DNA of 64,000 nt. It comes from Alistipes montrealensis. GTDB lineage: Bacteria; Bacteroidota; Bacteroidia; Bacteroidales; Rikenellaceae. The notes under the pieces are model-generated. The model ran no database searches, had not been told where the DNA came from, and was given only the letters and a program-made list of their open reading frames with translations. The position numbers were made by a program, and so were the translations under genes. Positions within the stretch are counted from its first letter, which is position 1, and each line of letters begins with the position of its first letter. This document shows positions 7,723-18,000 of the stretch, one piece after another. Where the stretch lies: NCBI RefSeq assembly GCF_018362775.1, contig NZ_JAGYXY010000001.1, positions 759,126 to 823,125 of the forward strand, in the 5' to 3' direction.

Positions 7723-9855
7723 ATGAAAAAACAACTGTCATATATGCTGTTGCTGTTGTGCACCGCGCTGACCGCCGCCTGCTCGAACGAGGGGGCCGGA
7801 AGCACCGACGCAGGCGACACGGGAGCACTCGAAATGCGGGTTTCGGCCACGCGCGCCGAAGCCGACGGGGAGTACGACCCGCTGCAACACCTTCTCGTAC
7901 GCATCTACCGCGGCAGCGACGAACTGCTCCGCCAGTATACCGAAGCGACGCTTCCCACACGGCTGGAACTCACCGCAGGCGAATACCGGGTGGAAGTCGA
8001 GGCCGGAGAAACAGTCCCGGCGTCGTTCACCAAGCGCTTCTACAAAGGAGACAAGAACTTTACGGTGGCGGCCGGACAGACGACCGTCGCCGAAGTCGAA
8101 TGCAAACGGCAGAACGTCGTCGCCGAAGTAAAATTCGACGCTACGGTTCCGACCGCTTTCGGTGAGAATTTCCACGCATGGGTAGTCGCCGCCGAGGCGT
8201 TCGACGCAGAAAAAGCCGAGGCAGGAAGTGTCCCGGCACTGAAATACCTGGCCGACGGCACGGGCTACTTCACCATGCCCGAAGGCGTAACGACGCTCAC
8301 GACGTATTTCGAAGGAACCCACCCCGAACGCGGCGTAATCACCAAAACGAGCAAATTCGAGGGTGTGCAGGCCGGCGGCAAATACAGCGTCTCGTTCAAA
8401 TTCTCGAAGGACCTGCCGGGCTTCATCGAATGTTTCGTCGTCAAGGTCGACACCTCGACCGACGATCACGACGACACGTTCCCGTTCAGCCCCGAACCGT
8501 CCATCGAAAGCGACGGATTCGACATGAGCCAACCCCAGGATTTCATCCCCGGAAAGACCGCCCCGAAACGTTATATGATAACGACGATGGCGGCAGTCCG
8601 CGATGTCGAAATCAGCATCGGCAACAATACCTACGACGCGCTCAACGGCACGACCGAAGGTATCGATGTCGTCAAGGAGAACGACCTCAGCCTGACGGTC
8701 ACGCTTTCCGACGCCTTCTTCGCCGGACGCCCGGGCGGCAATCAGCCGGTAACCATCCGTGTCGCCGACGCCGCCAATTCCGAAGCCTCGGCCATCTCGG
8801 AATATCGCCTGCAAGGTATCCTGCCGACCGAAAAGGCGGATTACGACCTCTGGACGAACAGCATCACGCTGCGCGCACTGATCCTCGATCCGGACATCAC
8901 GACGGCAACCTTCGGGCTGCGTGCCAAAGACGGACAATGGACCGACGCCGAGGGCGTAAGCGCCGGCAACGGCATCTATACAGCCGCGTTCAACGCCGGC
9001 TGGACCGAGTCGACCAACGACGCTGGACTGACAGTCTACACTCCGGTTGCCGGCACGGGCGTTTTCGCCAACAACAGCTATGAATCGCGGGCAGTTATCG
9101 GCGATACGCTTTATACCACGGACTTCACGACGGAAACAGGACAAATCATTCCCGGCGGAGATATGGAAAACAGTTCAATGAGTTGTTTCACTATCGATAA
9201 CACGTCAACGGAGACCTGGGGCAGCGGAAACAACTCGATGAAAGCAGGACTTTGTCTTGCAAGCGAATATACAGGAATGGGCGGCAGGCAATGCGCCAAA
9301 CTCACGGCCAGCGAGACCCTGGGCAACCTGGCCGCCGGAAACCTTTTCTTCGGCACGTTCGTCTTTTCAGGCTTCACGGGCCCCGGCACAGTCGGATTCG
9401 GACAGGAATACACCTATACGGCTCGGCCTAAGGCATTAAGTGTCAAATACCACGCCACAGTAGGCAAAGTCAACATCAACAAGCACAATGGTCCGCTTGC
9501 AATCGGGGAGGACGATTTCAGCCAGATATTTGTCTGCATCGTGGATTGGTCCGCCCGCCGCGAAGTAGTATCGGGTATGAGCACTCCGAGCGGCATGTGG
9601 AACCCCGCTGATCAGTCGAATCTCGAAGGTTCGGGCGCGATTATCGCTTACGGCATTCTGCCCATACACGAATCGACCGAGGGCGACACGCTGGTTCCTG
9701 CCGAAATTCCGCTTCTCTACTACGATAAGGAAGCGACAAGGCCACAAGGCAAATACACGTTAGTAATCTCGTGCTCGACAAGCGCTTACGGAGATTATAT
9801 GGACGGGTGTTCTTCCAACGTCATGTATGTCGATGATTTCGAATGGATATACTAA
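7723..9855 (+). CDS. DUF4493 plus PCMD-domain lipoprotein
   Basis: A 710-residue lipoprotein (LTAAC, then SNEGAGSTD). Residues 25-250 are DUF4493-like (LLVRIYRGSDELLRQY, LTAGEYRVEVEAGE, FYKGDKNFTV). A middle beta module is followed by a C-terminal PCMD-like domain from about residue 465: GGDMENSSM, WGSGNN, GNLFFGTFVF, VGFGQEYTYTARP, and the end YGDYM...VDDFEWIY. The PCMD part is clearly paralogous to the C-terminus of the gene at 783. PCMD is named for a possible role in carbohydrate metabolism, and no catalytic residues are established. It ends 17 bases before the barrel gene and fits a surface complex with it. Confidence 0.7.
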   Translation: MKKQLSYMLLLLCTALTAACSNEGAGSTDAGDTGALEMRVSATRAEADGEYDPLQHLLVRIYRGSDELLRQYTEATLPTRLELTAGEYRVEVEAGETVPASFTKRFYKGDKNFTVAAGQTTVAEVECKRQNVVAEVKFDATVPTAFGENFHAWVVAAEAFDAEKAEAGSVPALKYLADGTGYFTMPEGVTTLTTYFEGTHPERGVITKTSKFEGVQAGGKYSVSFKFSKDLPGFIECFVVKVDTSTDDHDDTFPFSPEPSIESDGFDMSQPQDFIPGKTAPKRYMITTMAAVRDVEISIGNNTYDALNGTTEGIDVVKENDLSLTVTLSDAFFAGRPGGNQPVTIRVADAANSEASAISEYRLQGILPTEKADYDLWTNSITLRALILDPDITTATFGLRAKDGQWTDAEGVSAGNGIYTAAFNAGWTESTNDAGLTVYTPVAGTGVFANNSYESRAVIGDTLYTTDFTTETGQIIPGGDMENSSMSCFTIDNTSTETWGSGNNSMKAGLCLASEYTGMGGRQCAKLTASETLGNLAAGNLFFGTFVFSGFTGPGTVGFGQEYTYTARPKALSVKYHATVGKVNINKHNGPLAIGEDDFSQIFVCIVDWSARREVVSGMSTPSGMWNPADQSNLEGSGAIIAYGILPIHESTEGDTLVPAEIPLLYYDKEATRPQGKYTLVISCSTSAYGDYMDGCSSNVMYVDDFEWIY

Positions 9856-9872
9856 TCACTAAACGCAAGCAG

Positions 9873-10685
9873 ATGCGCAAGCTATTCATCCGCACGCTCG
9901 CCCTCGCGCTGTGCCTCACGGGCACGGTGCAGGCGCTGCGCGCACAGGAAACAACGGTCGCCGGAACAACGGCGACCACCGACGAACGCCCGAAAACGAT
10001 CAACGAAATGCGCCGTGAGCGCGGACTTACCGATACGCACAACCTGTTCGTACCGAAAGGTCAGTGGATTTTCGGCGGTACGGCCTCCTACTCGACCCAT
10101 ACCAACAAAGGTTATCAGTTCCTCATCATCGAAGGCATCAATTCGAAGGGCTACACTTTCCGCGTCAGCCCGATGATCGCCTACGCTTTCCGCGACAACA
10201 TGGCCCTCGGAGGACGCTTCATCTATTCGCGCACGCTGCTCAAACTGGACGCCGCCGAACTGCACTTCGGCGACGAAGAATCGGGAACGAACATCGTGGC
10301 CAAGGATTACTACTCGCTCAGGCAGACCTATTCGGCTGCGGCGATCTGGCGGCAGTACATTCCGCTGGGGCGCAACAAGCGCTTCGCGCTGTTCAACGAG
10401 ATGCAGCTTTCGGCCGGAGGCACGCAGGCACGTTTTGCCAACGACTCGCCCGTAAAAGGAACTTACGAAACCGGCTATACCCTTTCGCTGGGTATTTCGC
10501 CGGGCATCGTGGCTTTCGCTACCAACAACATGGCCGTCGAAGTGAACGTGGGTGTGATGGGTATCACCTACAACCACACCAAGCAGGTTCACAACCAGGT
10601 CACTGTGGGCAAGCGCAACTCGAGCATGATGAACTTCAAGGTCAATATCTTCTCGATAGGCCTCGGCATGGCCTTCTATCTCTAA
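9873..10685 (+). CDS. Outer-membrane beta-barrel protein (paralogue A)
   Basis: A 270-residue protein from the ATG at 9873. A longer frame starts at 9843, inside the previous gene, and lacks a proper signal. MRKLFIRTLALALCLTG...LRAQ is a type I signal peptide. The mature part alternates amphipathic strands (WIFGGTASYSTHTNKG, FRVSPMIAYAFRDNMALGG, YSAAAIWRQYIPLG) and ends in a strand with terminal aromatic/Leu residues (LGMAFYL). This is the expected pattern of a small outer-membrane barrel. It is 12 bases before a paralogue that shares strand order and the YRDN/FRDN turn. It may anchor or export the neighbouring lipoproteins. Confidence 0.72.
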   Translation: MRKLFIRTLALALCLTGTVQALRAQETTVAGTTATTDERPKTINEMRRERGLTDTHNLFVPKGQWIFGGTASYSTHTNKGYQFLIIEGINSKGYTFRVSPMIAYAFRDNMALGGRFIYSRTLLKLDAAELHFGDEESGTNIVAKDYYSLRQTYSAAAIWRQYIPLGRNKRFALFNEMQLSAGGTQARFANDSPVKGTYETGYTLSLGISPGIVAFATNNMAVEVNVGVMGITYNHTKQVHNQVTVGKRNSSMMNFKVNIFSIGLGMAFYL

Positions 10686-10697
10686 AAACGGCATACT

Positions 10698-11909
10698 ATG
10701 ACACGAAGCATACTTTATTTCCTGCTGATCCTGACTTTCTCGTGCGGCAATGCGCTGCCTCCGCAAACGGAGGCTCCCAAAGCGCAGCCGGCAACCGAGG
10801 CCGCCGTTACGGAGACCCCTGCCCCCTCGGCGGCGAAATCCGAAGTCCGGGCCGAACCGGAGCAACCCGATGCGCCCAAAGCCGCGGCAATGCCTTCCCG
10901 CCGCCCCTCACGCAAACCCGCAGTTCCACAGCCGGCAGCCCCCGCTGTAATTGCAGCCGCCCCACAGGCTGAAACCGCCATCGAAGCCGAAACCACGGCT
11001 CCGGTTCCTGCCGCAGCAGAACCTGCCGGGCCCGCAGCCGAAACCGAGACCGCAGCGGCCCCCGCAACCGAAGTTTCAACGTCGGAAGCGACTCTTCCAT
11101 CCAGCGGGGAATCCTCTCCGGGCAAGGAGCATCTGCTCGCCCTCAAAGCCGCGGACGCCGATTCGCCGATCCGCACCAAAAAGCAGTTCCTGCCCACCCG
11201 CCAACGCATCGACCGCGAGATCAACAAGCTCAAGTTCGCGTATAAAGGCGAGGTGATGATGGGCCTGACGGCCTCCTACGGTACGATGTCGAGCGACGAC
11301 ACGGACATCATGCTGATCATCGACGGCATCGACGCCAGCGGTACGATGGCCACCGTCAAACCCTTCATCGGCTATTTCTACCGCGACAACAACTGCCTCG
11401 GCGTCCGCTTCGGTTACAACCACATGGGCGGCAAACTCAACAACGCCAGCTACGATTTCGGCGAGAGCAACGACACCTCGGGCGATCTTCCGAAGATCGA
11501 TTTCAACAGCGACAACTACTCGTTCGGCATCTTCCACCGCTCCTATGCGGGACTCGATCCCAAGGGTCGTTTCGGCCTGTTCGCCGAATTCGAACTCTCG
11601 CTGTCCACCGGTACGTCGAAGTTCTCCTACCAGCCGAACAGTTCGAGCGACGAGATGAAAACGACCCTCAGTGACAATACGCAAGTAAAACTCGCGTTTA
11701 ATCCGGGAGCTGCCGTCTATATTTTCCCCAACGTCTGCGCCACGCTTTCGTTCGGACTGGGCGGCATCCAGTATACCTCGGTCACACAGAAGGACGAAGC
11801 CGGGAACAAGATCGGTTCGCGTAAAGCCTCGAACATGAAGTTCAAGCTCAACATCGCGGCCATCAACATCGGCATGACGATACACATGTGGGACAAGAAA
11901 AAGAAGTAA
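10698..11909 (+). CDS. Outer-membrane beta-barrel with Pro/Ala/Glu-rich N-terminal extension (paralogue B)
   Basis: A 403-residue protein. The N-terminus MTRSILYFLLILTFSC may be a lipoprotein signal, although Phe before Ser-Cys is unusual. Residues 20-150 are low complexity, dominated by Ala, Pro, Glu and Thr (for example QAETAIEAETTAPVPAAAEP), as in linkers that span the periplasm or peptidoglycan. From about residue 170 a barrel follows that is paralogous to the preceding gene (GEVMMGLTASYG, FIGYFYRDNNCLGVRFGY, FGLFAEFELSLSTG, FKLNIAAINIGMTIHM). The four-base gap to the next gene shows tight coupling. It probably works with paralogue A as an outer-membrane pair. Confidence 0.68.
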   Translation: MTRSILYFLLILTFSCGNALPPQTEAPKAQPATEAAVTETPAPSAAKSEVRAEPEQPDAPKAAAMPSRRPSRKPAVPQPAAPAVIAAAPQAETAIEAETTAPVPAAAEPAGPAAETETAAAPATEVSTSEATLPSSGESSPGKEHLLALKAADADSPIRTKKQFLPTRQRIDREINKLKFAYKGEVMMGLTASYGTMSSDDTDIMLIIDGIDASGTMATVKPFIGYFYRDNNCLGVRFGYNHMGGKLNNASYDFGESNDTSGDLPKIDFNSDNYSFGIFHRSYAGLDPKGRFGLFAEFELSLSTGTSKFSYQPNSSSDEMKTTLSDNTQVKLAFNPGAAVYIFPNVCATLSFGLGGIQYTSVTQKDEAGNKIGSRKASNMKFKLNIAAINIGMTIHMWDKKKK

Positions 11910-11912
11910 TTT

Positions 11913-13577
11913 ATGATCAGATACCTGAAAACAGCACTCTTTGCAGCCGCAACGCTCCTTTCGGCATCGTGCATCCGCAACGACATCCCCTATCCCGTCG
12001 TCGAAATCTCGATTACGGGCATCGAAGGCGAGGGATTCAGCCTTTCGGAGATCGACCTTGCAAACCGGACGATCACCCTGACACTCGACGAGCAGACCGA
12101 CATCCGCGAGGTCAATATCCAGAAGGTGACCTACGACGTGACGGTGCACAGCGTCCAGCTCGACAAGGAGGCACTCATCGGCCAGATCCGCTCGTCGGAA
12201 CCGCTCGTCGGAACTTTCGATATGCGCAGTCCGATCTACACCACGCTGTCGATCTACCAGGACTACGCCTGGACAATCCGTGCCGAGCAGGCCATTGCCC
12301 GGGAATTCAAGGTCTCGGGGCAGATCGGCTCGACGGTCTTCGACACCAAAAACCGCGTCGCCACGGCCTACGTAGCCAAGACTGCCGACCTGACCAACGT
12401 CGCCGTCACGGCGCTTAAACTCGGCCCGGAGGAGATCACTACCTATTCGCCCTCGCTCGACGAACTTACGGGCACGAGCTTCGAATCGGTGCGTTTCGTC
12501 GACATCAGCTATCACGGCCAGAGCGAGCGGTGGCTGCTCTACGTGCTGCACACCGACAAAATCGTGGAACTGAAAGCATACGCCTGGTCGCGCGTCATCT
12601 GGCTCTACGGCGAAGGCATCGAAGGCACGGACATGGGCTTCCGCTACCGCAAGGAAGGGGATACGGACTGGATCGATGTCACGCCGACCATTTCAGGCGG
12701 TAATTTCGAGGCCAGCATCGCCGCCGAAGCCGAAACGAAATACGAAATAAAAGCTTACTGCGAGACCGAGGAGACGCCCGAAGGAGTGTTCTTCGAGACC
12801 CAGGCCGTCGTGCAGGTCCCGAACAGCAGTTTCGAGGAGTGGAGCACCGTCAACGACATTGTCTACCCCTATACCGACAAGGCCGACGCCTACTGGGGAA
12901 CGGGTAATCCGGGCGCCAAGATCGGCGGCGAAACGCTGACCCAGAGCTGTCCCCCGCGACCGGGAGGCACGGGCGTCGGGGCCAACCTCAAGTCGAAATT
13001 CGTCAACATCGTCGGATTGGGCAAATTCGCTGCGGGCAACCTTTTCGTAGGCGATTACGTCGCGACGAAGGGAACCAACGGCATCCTGACCTTCGGCCGT
13101 CCCTTCAAACAACGGCCCACGGCGCTGAAAGTCTGGGTGAAATACACCTGCGGCAAAATCGACCGGATCGACAAGATACCCGTCGGCAGCGATTTGAAAA
13201 AAGACGACCCCGACAACGGCATCGTTTATATCGCGCTGGGAACCTGGACGCCCGAAGAGTACGGCAAAGACAGCCAGGGTGAAATGCGCGGAACGCAGAA
13301 CTCACCGCTCTGCGTCGATACGCGCAGCGTCACGACTTTCTTCAAACCCAACAGCAAGGACGTGGTGGGCTACGGCGAGTATGTAATGGCTGCGAATGTC
13401 GACGAGTGGACCCAGGTGACCATTCCGATCGCCTACCCCGACAAGAGCATCGAACCCACGCACCTGATGATCGTCTGCTCGGCTTCGCGCTGGGGCGATT
13501 ACTTCACGGGCAGCACCAAGAGCGAGATGTGGGTCGACGACTTCGAACTCATCTACGATCCGTTGCCCGGGCAGTAA
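11913..13577 (+). CDS. PCMD-domain lipoprotein, last gene of unit 2
   Basis: A 554-residue lipoprotein (LLSASC, then IRNDIPYPVVEISITGIEG). The N-terminal half is beta-sandwich-like, with the FSLSEIDLANRTITLTLDE pattern seen in PCMD proteins. The C-terminal half, from about residue 300, is the PCMD domain: VPNSSFEEW, YWGTGNPG, KFAAGNLFVGDY, LTFGRPFKQRPTALKVWVKY, and the end SRWGDYF...VDDFELIYDP. This is the most typical PCMD protein in the window; the copies at 783 and 7723 are joined to other heads. It is probably a surface carbohydrate-binding or processing protein. It closes the operon and is followed by a strong terminator. Confidence 0.75.
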   Translation: MIRYLKTALFAAATLLSASCIRNDIPYPVVEISITGIEGEGFSLSEIDLANRTITLTLDEQTDIREVNIQKVTYDVTVHSVQLDKEALIGQIRSSEPLVGTFDMRSPIYTTLSIYQDYAWTIRAEQAIAREFKVSGQIGSTVFDTKNRVATAYVAKTADLTNVAVTALKLGPEEITTYSPSLDELTGTSFESVRFVDISYHGQSERWLLYVLHTDKIVELKAYAWSRVIWLYGEGIEGTDMGFRYRKEGDTDWIDVTPTISGGNFEASIAAEAETKYEIKAYCETEETPEGVFFETQAVVQVPNSSFEEWSTVNDIVYPYTDKADAYWGTGNPGAKIGGETLTQSCPPRPGGTGVGANLKSKFVNIVGLGKFAAGNLFVGDYVATKGTNGILTFGRPFKQRPTALKVWVKYTCGKIDRIDKIPVGSDLKKDDPDNGIVYIALGTWTPEEYGKDSQGEMRGTQNSPLCVDTRSVTTFFKPNSKDVVGYGEYVMAANVDEWTQVTIPIAYPDKSIEPTHLMIVCSASRWGDYFTGSTKSEMWVDDFELIYDPLPGQ

Positions 13578-13600
13578 CGACAGTCCGGACGAATCTGAAA

Positions 13601-13634
13601 AAGCGGCAGGCCGACGGGGCCTGCCGCTTTTTTT
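13601..13634 (+). terminator. Rho-independent terminator of unit 2
   Basis: A perfect 12-bp stem AAGCGGCAGGCC / GGCCTGCCGCTT with a 5-base loop runs into seven T. It ends the seven-gene lipoprotein/barrel unit. Confidence 0.93.
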
Positions 13635-13669
13635 GCCGGATAATCTTTTTTTTGCAAAAAAATATCCGG
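13635..13669. repeat. Imperfect inverted repeat ahead of the fecR gene
   Basis: CCGGATA (13636-13642) pairs with TATCCGG (13663-13669) around an inner T-run/A-run that can also pair, leaving a three-base bulge. It lies in the only leader region of the fecR-susC locus, 47 bases before the start codon. It could be an operator or an mRNA hairpin; no -7 box was recognised nearby. Confidence 0.4.
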
Positions 13670-13715
13670 AGGGGAGGGGTAGGGTTTCCGGGCCTTCGTT
13701 CGTGATATAGATAGA

Positions 13716-14912
13716 ATGAAGACACCCGAACATACCATTGAAGAACTGATAGCCCGCCAACTCGACGGTGCGCCCCTTACCGATGCGGAACGCCGGGAAC
13801 TGCAGGAGTGGCTCGGAGCGTCCGAGGCGAACCGCCGCGCCTTTCTCCGGACTTACGAAGCCTGGGGAGACGCCCGCCTTGCGGAAACCCGGTTCGACAC
13901 CGGCCAAGCCCTCGAAAACATCATGGCCCGGATCGCCGAAGCGTCCAAACCCCGGCCTCTGCTGCGGCCGCAACTGCGTCGCCTGAGCATCGGTATCGCA
14001 GCGGCAGCCTGCATCGTACTGGCCGTCACCGGCTATTACCGACTGCAACCGTCGACCGCCCCGGACATCGAAGCCTTTATCCGGCAGGCCGAAGTTCCCG
14101 TATTTACCCAGAAGGAGGTGCAACTGGTGCTTTCCGAACAGAAAACCCTCTTGCTCGAAACCAAAAAATCGACGATCCGCTACGATTCGACCGCCATCCA
14201 GATCAACAATGCCGAAAAAACCATTCCCAAAAAGGAGGCTGCGACGTTCAACCAACTGGTCGTTCCCTACGGCAAGCAGACCACGCTGACGCTCGCCGAC
14301 GGAACCCGCGTCTGGATCAACGCCGGGTCGCGGCTGGTCTACCCCGTCGTATTCGAAAAGCAGAAACGCGAAATATACGTCGAAGGCGAAATATACATGG
14401 AAGTAGCGCACGATGCCGAACGGCCCTTCTCGGTACATACGGGTAAGATGGATGTCTGCGTTCTGGGAACCAAATTCTACGTATCGTCCTACGGCCGCGA
14501 CCGTACGCAGGAGGTCGTCCTGCTCTCCGGCTCGGTCAGCGTGGCCCCCGCCGGACGATCCGACCGCGGAATCCGCATCGTTCCCGGCCAGCAGGCCGTC
14601 CTCGGCGCCTCGGAATCGCTGGAGGTCCGCGAGGTGGAACCCGAAAGCTACATCAGTTGGATTTACGGATACCTGCCCTTCGACAACGACCGGTTGTCAA
14701 ACATCCTCGAACGCCTTTCCCGCTATTACGACTGCCGGATCGAGTGTACGCCCGAAGCGGCGGCGCTGACGCTCTCGGGTAAACTCGAACTGAAGGACGA
14801 TCCCGCCGAAGTACTGAAGATCCTGAGCGTCACAGCCCCTATCAACCTGCAAATCGACGGATCCGGAAATTTCCGGATCGACTATAACCCGACTGCTAAC
14901 CACCCAAACTGA
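13716..14912 (+). CDS. FecR-family anti-sigma factor of SusCD locus 1
   Basis: A 398-residue inner-membrane protein. The cytoplasmic N-terminal part (IEELIARQLDGAPLTDAERR...LQEWL) is the sigma-binding region. One membrane segment lies near residues 88-108 (IGIAAAACIVLAVTGYY). The periplasmic FecR domain spans about 180-275 (VPYGKQTTLTLADGTRVWIN, GEIYMEVAHD, VLGTKFYVSSY), and a DUF4974-like C-terminus follows. Such proteins receive a signal from the STN domain of their partner SusC/TonB receptor and control an ECF sigma factor. The partner receptor follows directly. No sigma gene precedes it, and the likely partner is the convergent gene ending at 23373. Confidence 0.92.
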   Translation: MKTPEHTIEELIARQLDGAPLTDAERRELQEWLGASEANRRAFLRTYEAWGDARLAETRFDTGQALENIMARIAEASKPRPLLRPQLRRLSIGIAAAACIVLAVTGYYRLQPSTAPDIEAFIRQAEVPVFTQKEVQLVLSEQKTLLLETKKSTIRYDSTAIQINNAEKTIPKKEAATFNQLVVPYGKQTTLTLADGTRVWINAGSRLVYPVVFEKQKREIYVEGEIYMEVAHDAERPFSVHTGKMDVCVLGTKFYVSSYGRDRTQEVVLLSGSVSVAPAGRSDRGIRIVPGQQAVLGASESLEVREVEPESYISWIYGYLPFDNDRLSNILERLSRYYDCRIECTPEAAALTLSGKLELKDDPAEVLKILSVTAPINLQIDGSGNFRIDYNPTANHPN

Positions 14913-14950
14913 CCTGCCTATGTAACAGCCCGTCTCCCGCAAAAAAGAGA

Positions 14951-14978
14951 CCGGATGTCGTCCCACAACGACATCCGG
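14951..14978 (+). promoter_or_regulatory. Stable hairpin between fecR and susC
   Basis: A perfect 11-bp stem CCGGATGTCGT / ACGACATCCGG closes on a six-base loop and has no T run after it. A true terminator is therefore unlikely. It may protect or process the mRNA so that susC and susD are expressed more than fecR, as is common in Sus operons. Confidence 0.5.
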
Positions 14979-14992
14979 CGCGATTGAAAATC

Positions 14993-15009
14993 TAAAATAG
15001 CCTATTTTA
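14993..15009. repeat. AT-rich palindrome ahead of susC
   Basis: TAAAATAG-C-CTATTTTA is a perfect 8-bp inverted repeat with a one-base centre, 18 bases before the susC start. It could be an operator or part of an extra promoter. Confidence 0.35.
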
Positions 15010-15027
15010 AACTTCAAATCTTTACAA

Positions 15028-18000
15028 ATGTACAACAAAAATGGTAAAATCGGTCTTTCTGAGGCCGATAATGGGGGATTATTCCGCCTATTCCGGATAA
15101 CATTCCTGTTTTTGCTGGCAACAATCGGGTTCATCCGGCCCGTCGGTGCACAAACGGCAGAGACGGCGAAAACCATCACGCTCGACGTACAGAACCGCCC
15201 CATCAAGGAGGTATTCACACAGATCGAACGCCAGAGCGACTACATCTTCGTCTACTACGACAACATCCTGGACATCCACCGCAAAGTCACCCTGAAAGTC
15301 ACGAACCAGCCCATTTCGGCAGTGCTGAAACAGTTGTTCGCCGGAACCGTCAACACCTGGAAACTCTCGGGAAGGCAGATCGTCATCGGGCGCTCCGCGG
15401 CTGCGGCCACAGGTGCACCGCGGAAGATCGCGCGCATCACGGGTGTCGTCAAGGACCAGAACAACGATCCGCTCATCGGCGTCACGATCCGCGTCAAAGC
15501 CCGCCCGAGCATCGGTACGGCCACCGACATCAACGGTAAATACCTGCTCGACGTTTATCCCGACGAAGTGCTGGAATTCAGCTATGTGGGCTATAAACCG
15601 CAGGACGTTTCGGTCGCAGGGCAGGAAATCGTCGACGTAGTGATGCAGCAGAACGACGCCATCCTCGACGCCGTGGAGGTAGTGGGTTACGGCGTACAGA
15701 AAAAGATCAGCGTCATCGGTTCGCAGCAGACCATAGCGACCAAGGAACTGAAAGTCCCCGTCGCCAACCTCACGCAGGGCCTCGCAGGCCGCGTATCGGG
15801 CCTGGTCTCGGTGCAGCGGACCAGTGAACCGGGCTTCGACGACGCGAATATCTACATCCGCGGCATCTCGACGCTGACGGCCAGCATGAGCGCCCCGCTG
15901 ACGCTCGTCGACGGCGTTCCCCGTTCGTTCGCCAACGTCGACCCCGAAGACATCGAGAGTTTCTCGATCCTCAAGGATGCATCGGCAACGGCCGTTTACG
16001 GCGTTCGCGGCGCCAACGGCGTCATTATCATCAACACAAAAAACGGTCTGAAAGGACGCCCCAAATTCAGCGTACGCTATACCGAAGGCCTCACCAAGCC
16101 GACCAAGATCACCGATTTCGCCGACGGCGCGACCTACATGGAGATGTCGAACGAAGCCTCGCTCACCCGCGGCGGCGGCAGGCTTTACAGCCAGGACATC
16201 ATCGACAAGACCCGCCGCGGAGAGGACCCTTACCTCTATCCCGACGTAGACTGGATGAAACAGATTCTGCGTGACTTCAGCCACAACCGCTCGGCCAACG
16301 TCAACGTGCAGGGCGGTTCGGACAAAGCCGTCTACTACATCGGCCTGGCCTACTACGACGAAAACGGCATGTACAAGGACACGAAACTGGCCGATTACAA
16401 TTCGAACACGTTCTACCGCCGTTACAACGTCACCTCGAACCTCACGCTCAATCCGTTCCGCACCACCGAGATCAAACTGGGCATCCAGGGCTATTTGGCC
16501 AACGCCAACTACCCGGCATCTTCGCAGGCGAGCATTTTCGAATCGGCCTACTTCACGCCGCCGACCTACATCGCACCGCTCTATCCCGACGGCAAACTCG
16601 GCGCCTTTTCGGGCGGCAACCTCAATCCCGTAGCGCAGCTCGGCGCAACGGGCTATGCCAACCAGTGGCGCAGCCAGGTCTACTCGAACCTGCGCGTCAC
16701 GCAGCAGCTTTACAAAGGGCTTTCGGTCTCGGGCATGTTCTCGTTCGACACCTACAACTACACGAGCAACCGTTTCACCAAAACTCCGAACACCTTCCAC
16801 GCCACGGGGCGCGACGCCAACGGCAACCTGCTCTACGAACAGACCCGCCAAGGAACCGAAAACCTGGCCTACAACCTCAGCGCAAAGGGTAACCGCGCCA
16901 TCTACCTCGAAGCCGCGATCAACTACCGCAACACCTTCGGCCGCCACACCGTATCGGGCATGATGCTCTTCAACCAGAGCGACGAGATCAACACCAAAGC
17001 CTCGAACGTCGAAGAGGCGCTGCCCTACCGCTTCCGCGGCCTCGCGGGACGTTTCACCTACTCGTTCGACGACCGCTATTTCGGGGAGTTCAATTTCGGA
17101 TACAACGGTTCGGAGAACTTCGCCCCGAAAAACCGTTACGGATTCTTCCCGTCGGTCGGACTGGGCTGGGTAATCAGCAACGAACCCTTCTTCAAAGGAG
17201 CCACGGAGGTGGTCCAGTACCTCAAACTGCGCGGCACATGGGGCCGTGTCGGCAACAGCCAGATCAGCGGACGCCGCTTCGCCTACCTGGCCACCGTCAA
17301 GGACAACAACGACACGAGTTACCAGTTCGGCAAGAACATGGACCAAACCTACGGGACTACGGCCATCGACGAATACGCCGTCGACGTGACGTGGGAGATC
17401 GCCGACAAGACCAACCTCGGACTGGACATGCGCCTGCTGAACAACAAATTCAACCTGCAATTCGACGCCTTCAAGGAGTCGCGCAAGGGCATCTACCTGC
17501 GCCGTACGAGCATCCCGTCCTATTTCGGCATGATCAACAACCCCTACGGCAACATCGGCAAGGTCGAGAACAAGGGTATCGAACTGTCGGTCAGCTATGC
17601 CAATTCGTGGCGGGACTGGTCGCTGAGCATCATGGGCAACTACTCCTTCAACCGGAACAAGGTCCTCGAAGACGACAGCACCGTGGCTTATCCCTGGCAG
17701 AAAACCATCGGCAACAAGGTCGACCAACGGTTCGGGCTCATCGCACTGGGACTCTTCGAAAGTCCGGAGGAGATCGCCGCAGCACCCGTACAGGTCGGCG
17801 ACACGCGCCCGGGCGACATCCGCTACAAGGACATCAACGGCGACGGCAAGATCGACGAATACGACAAAGTGCCCATCGGCTGGGGAAGCGTTCCCGAGAT
17901 CATCTACGGCTTCGGATTCTCCGTAGGCTGGAAGGGCCTCTCGCTGTCGGCCATGTTCCAGGGCGCCGCACACGTCGATGCGATACTCAGCGGCGAAGGC

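Noticed and set aside
13698-13703. A GTTCGT half-site just before fecR as a third member of the 21-bp-period control element
   Set aside because: There is no partner 21 bp away and no -7 box at the fixed distance. A six-base match is expected by chance.
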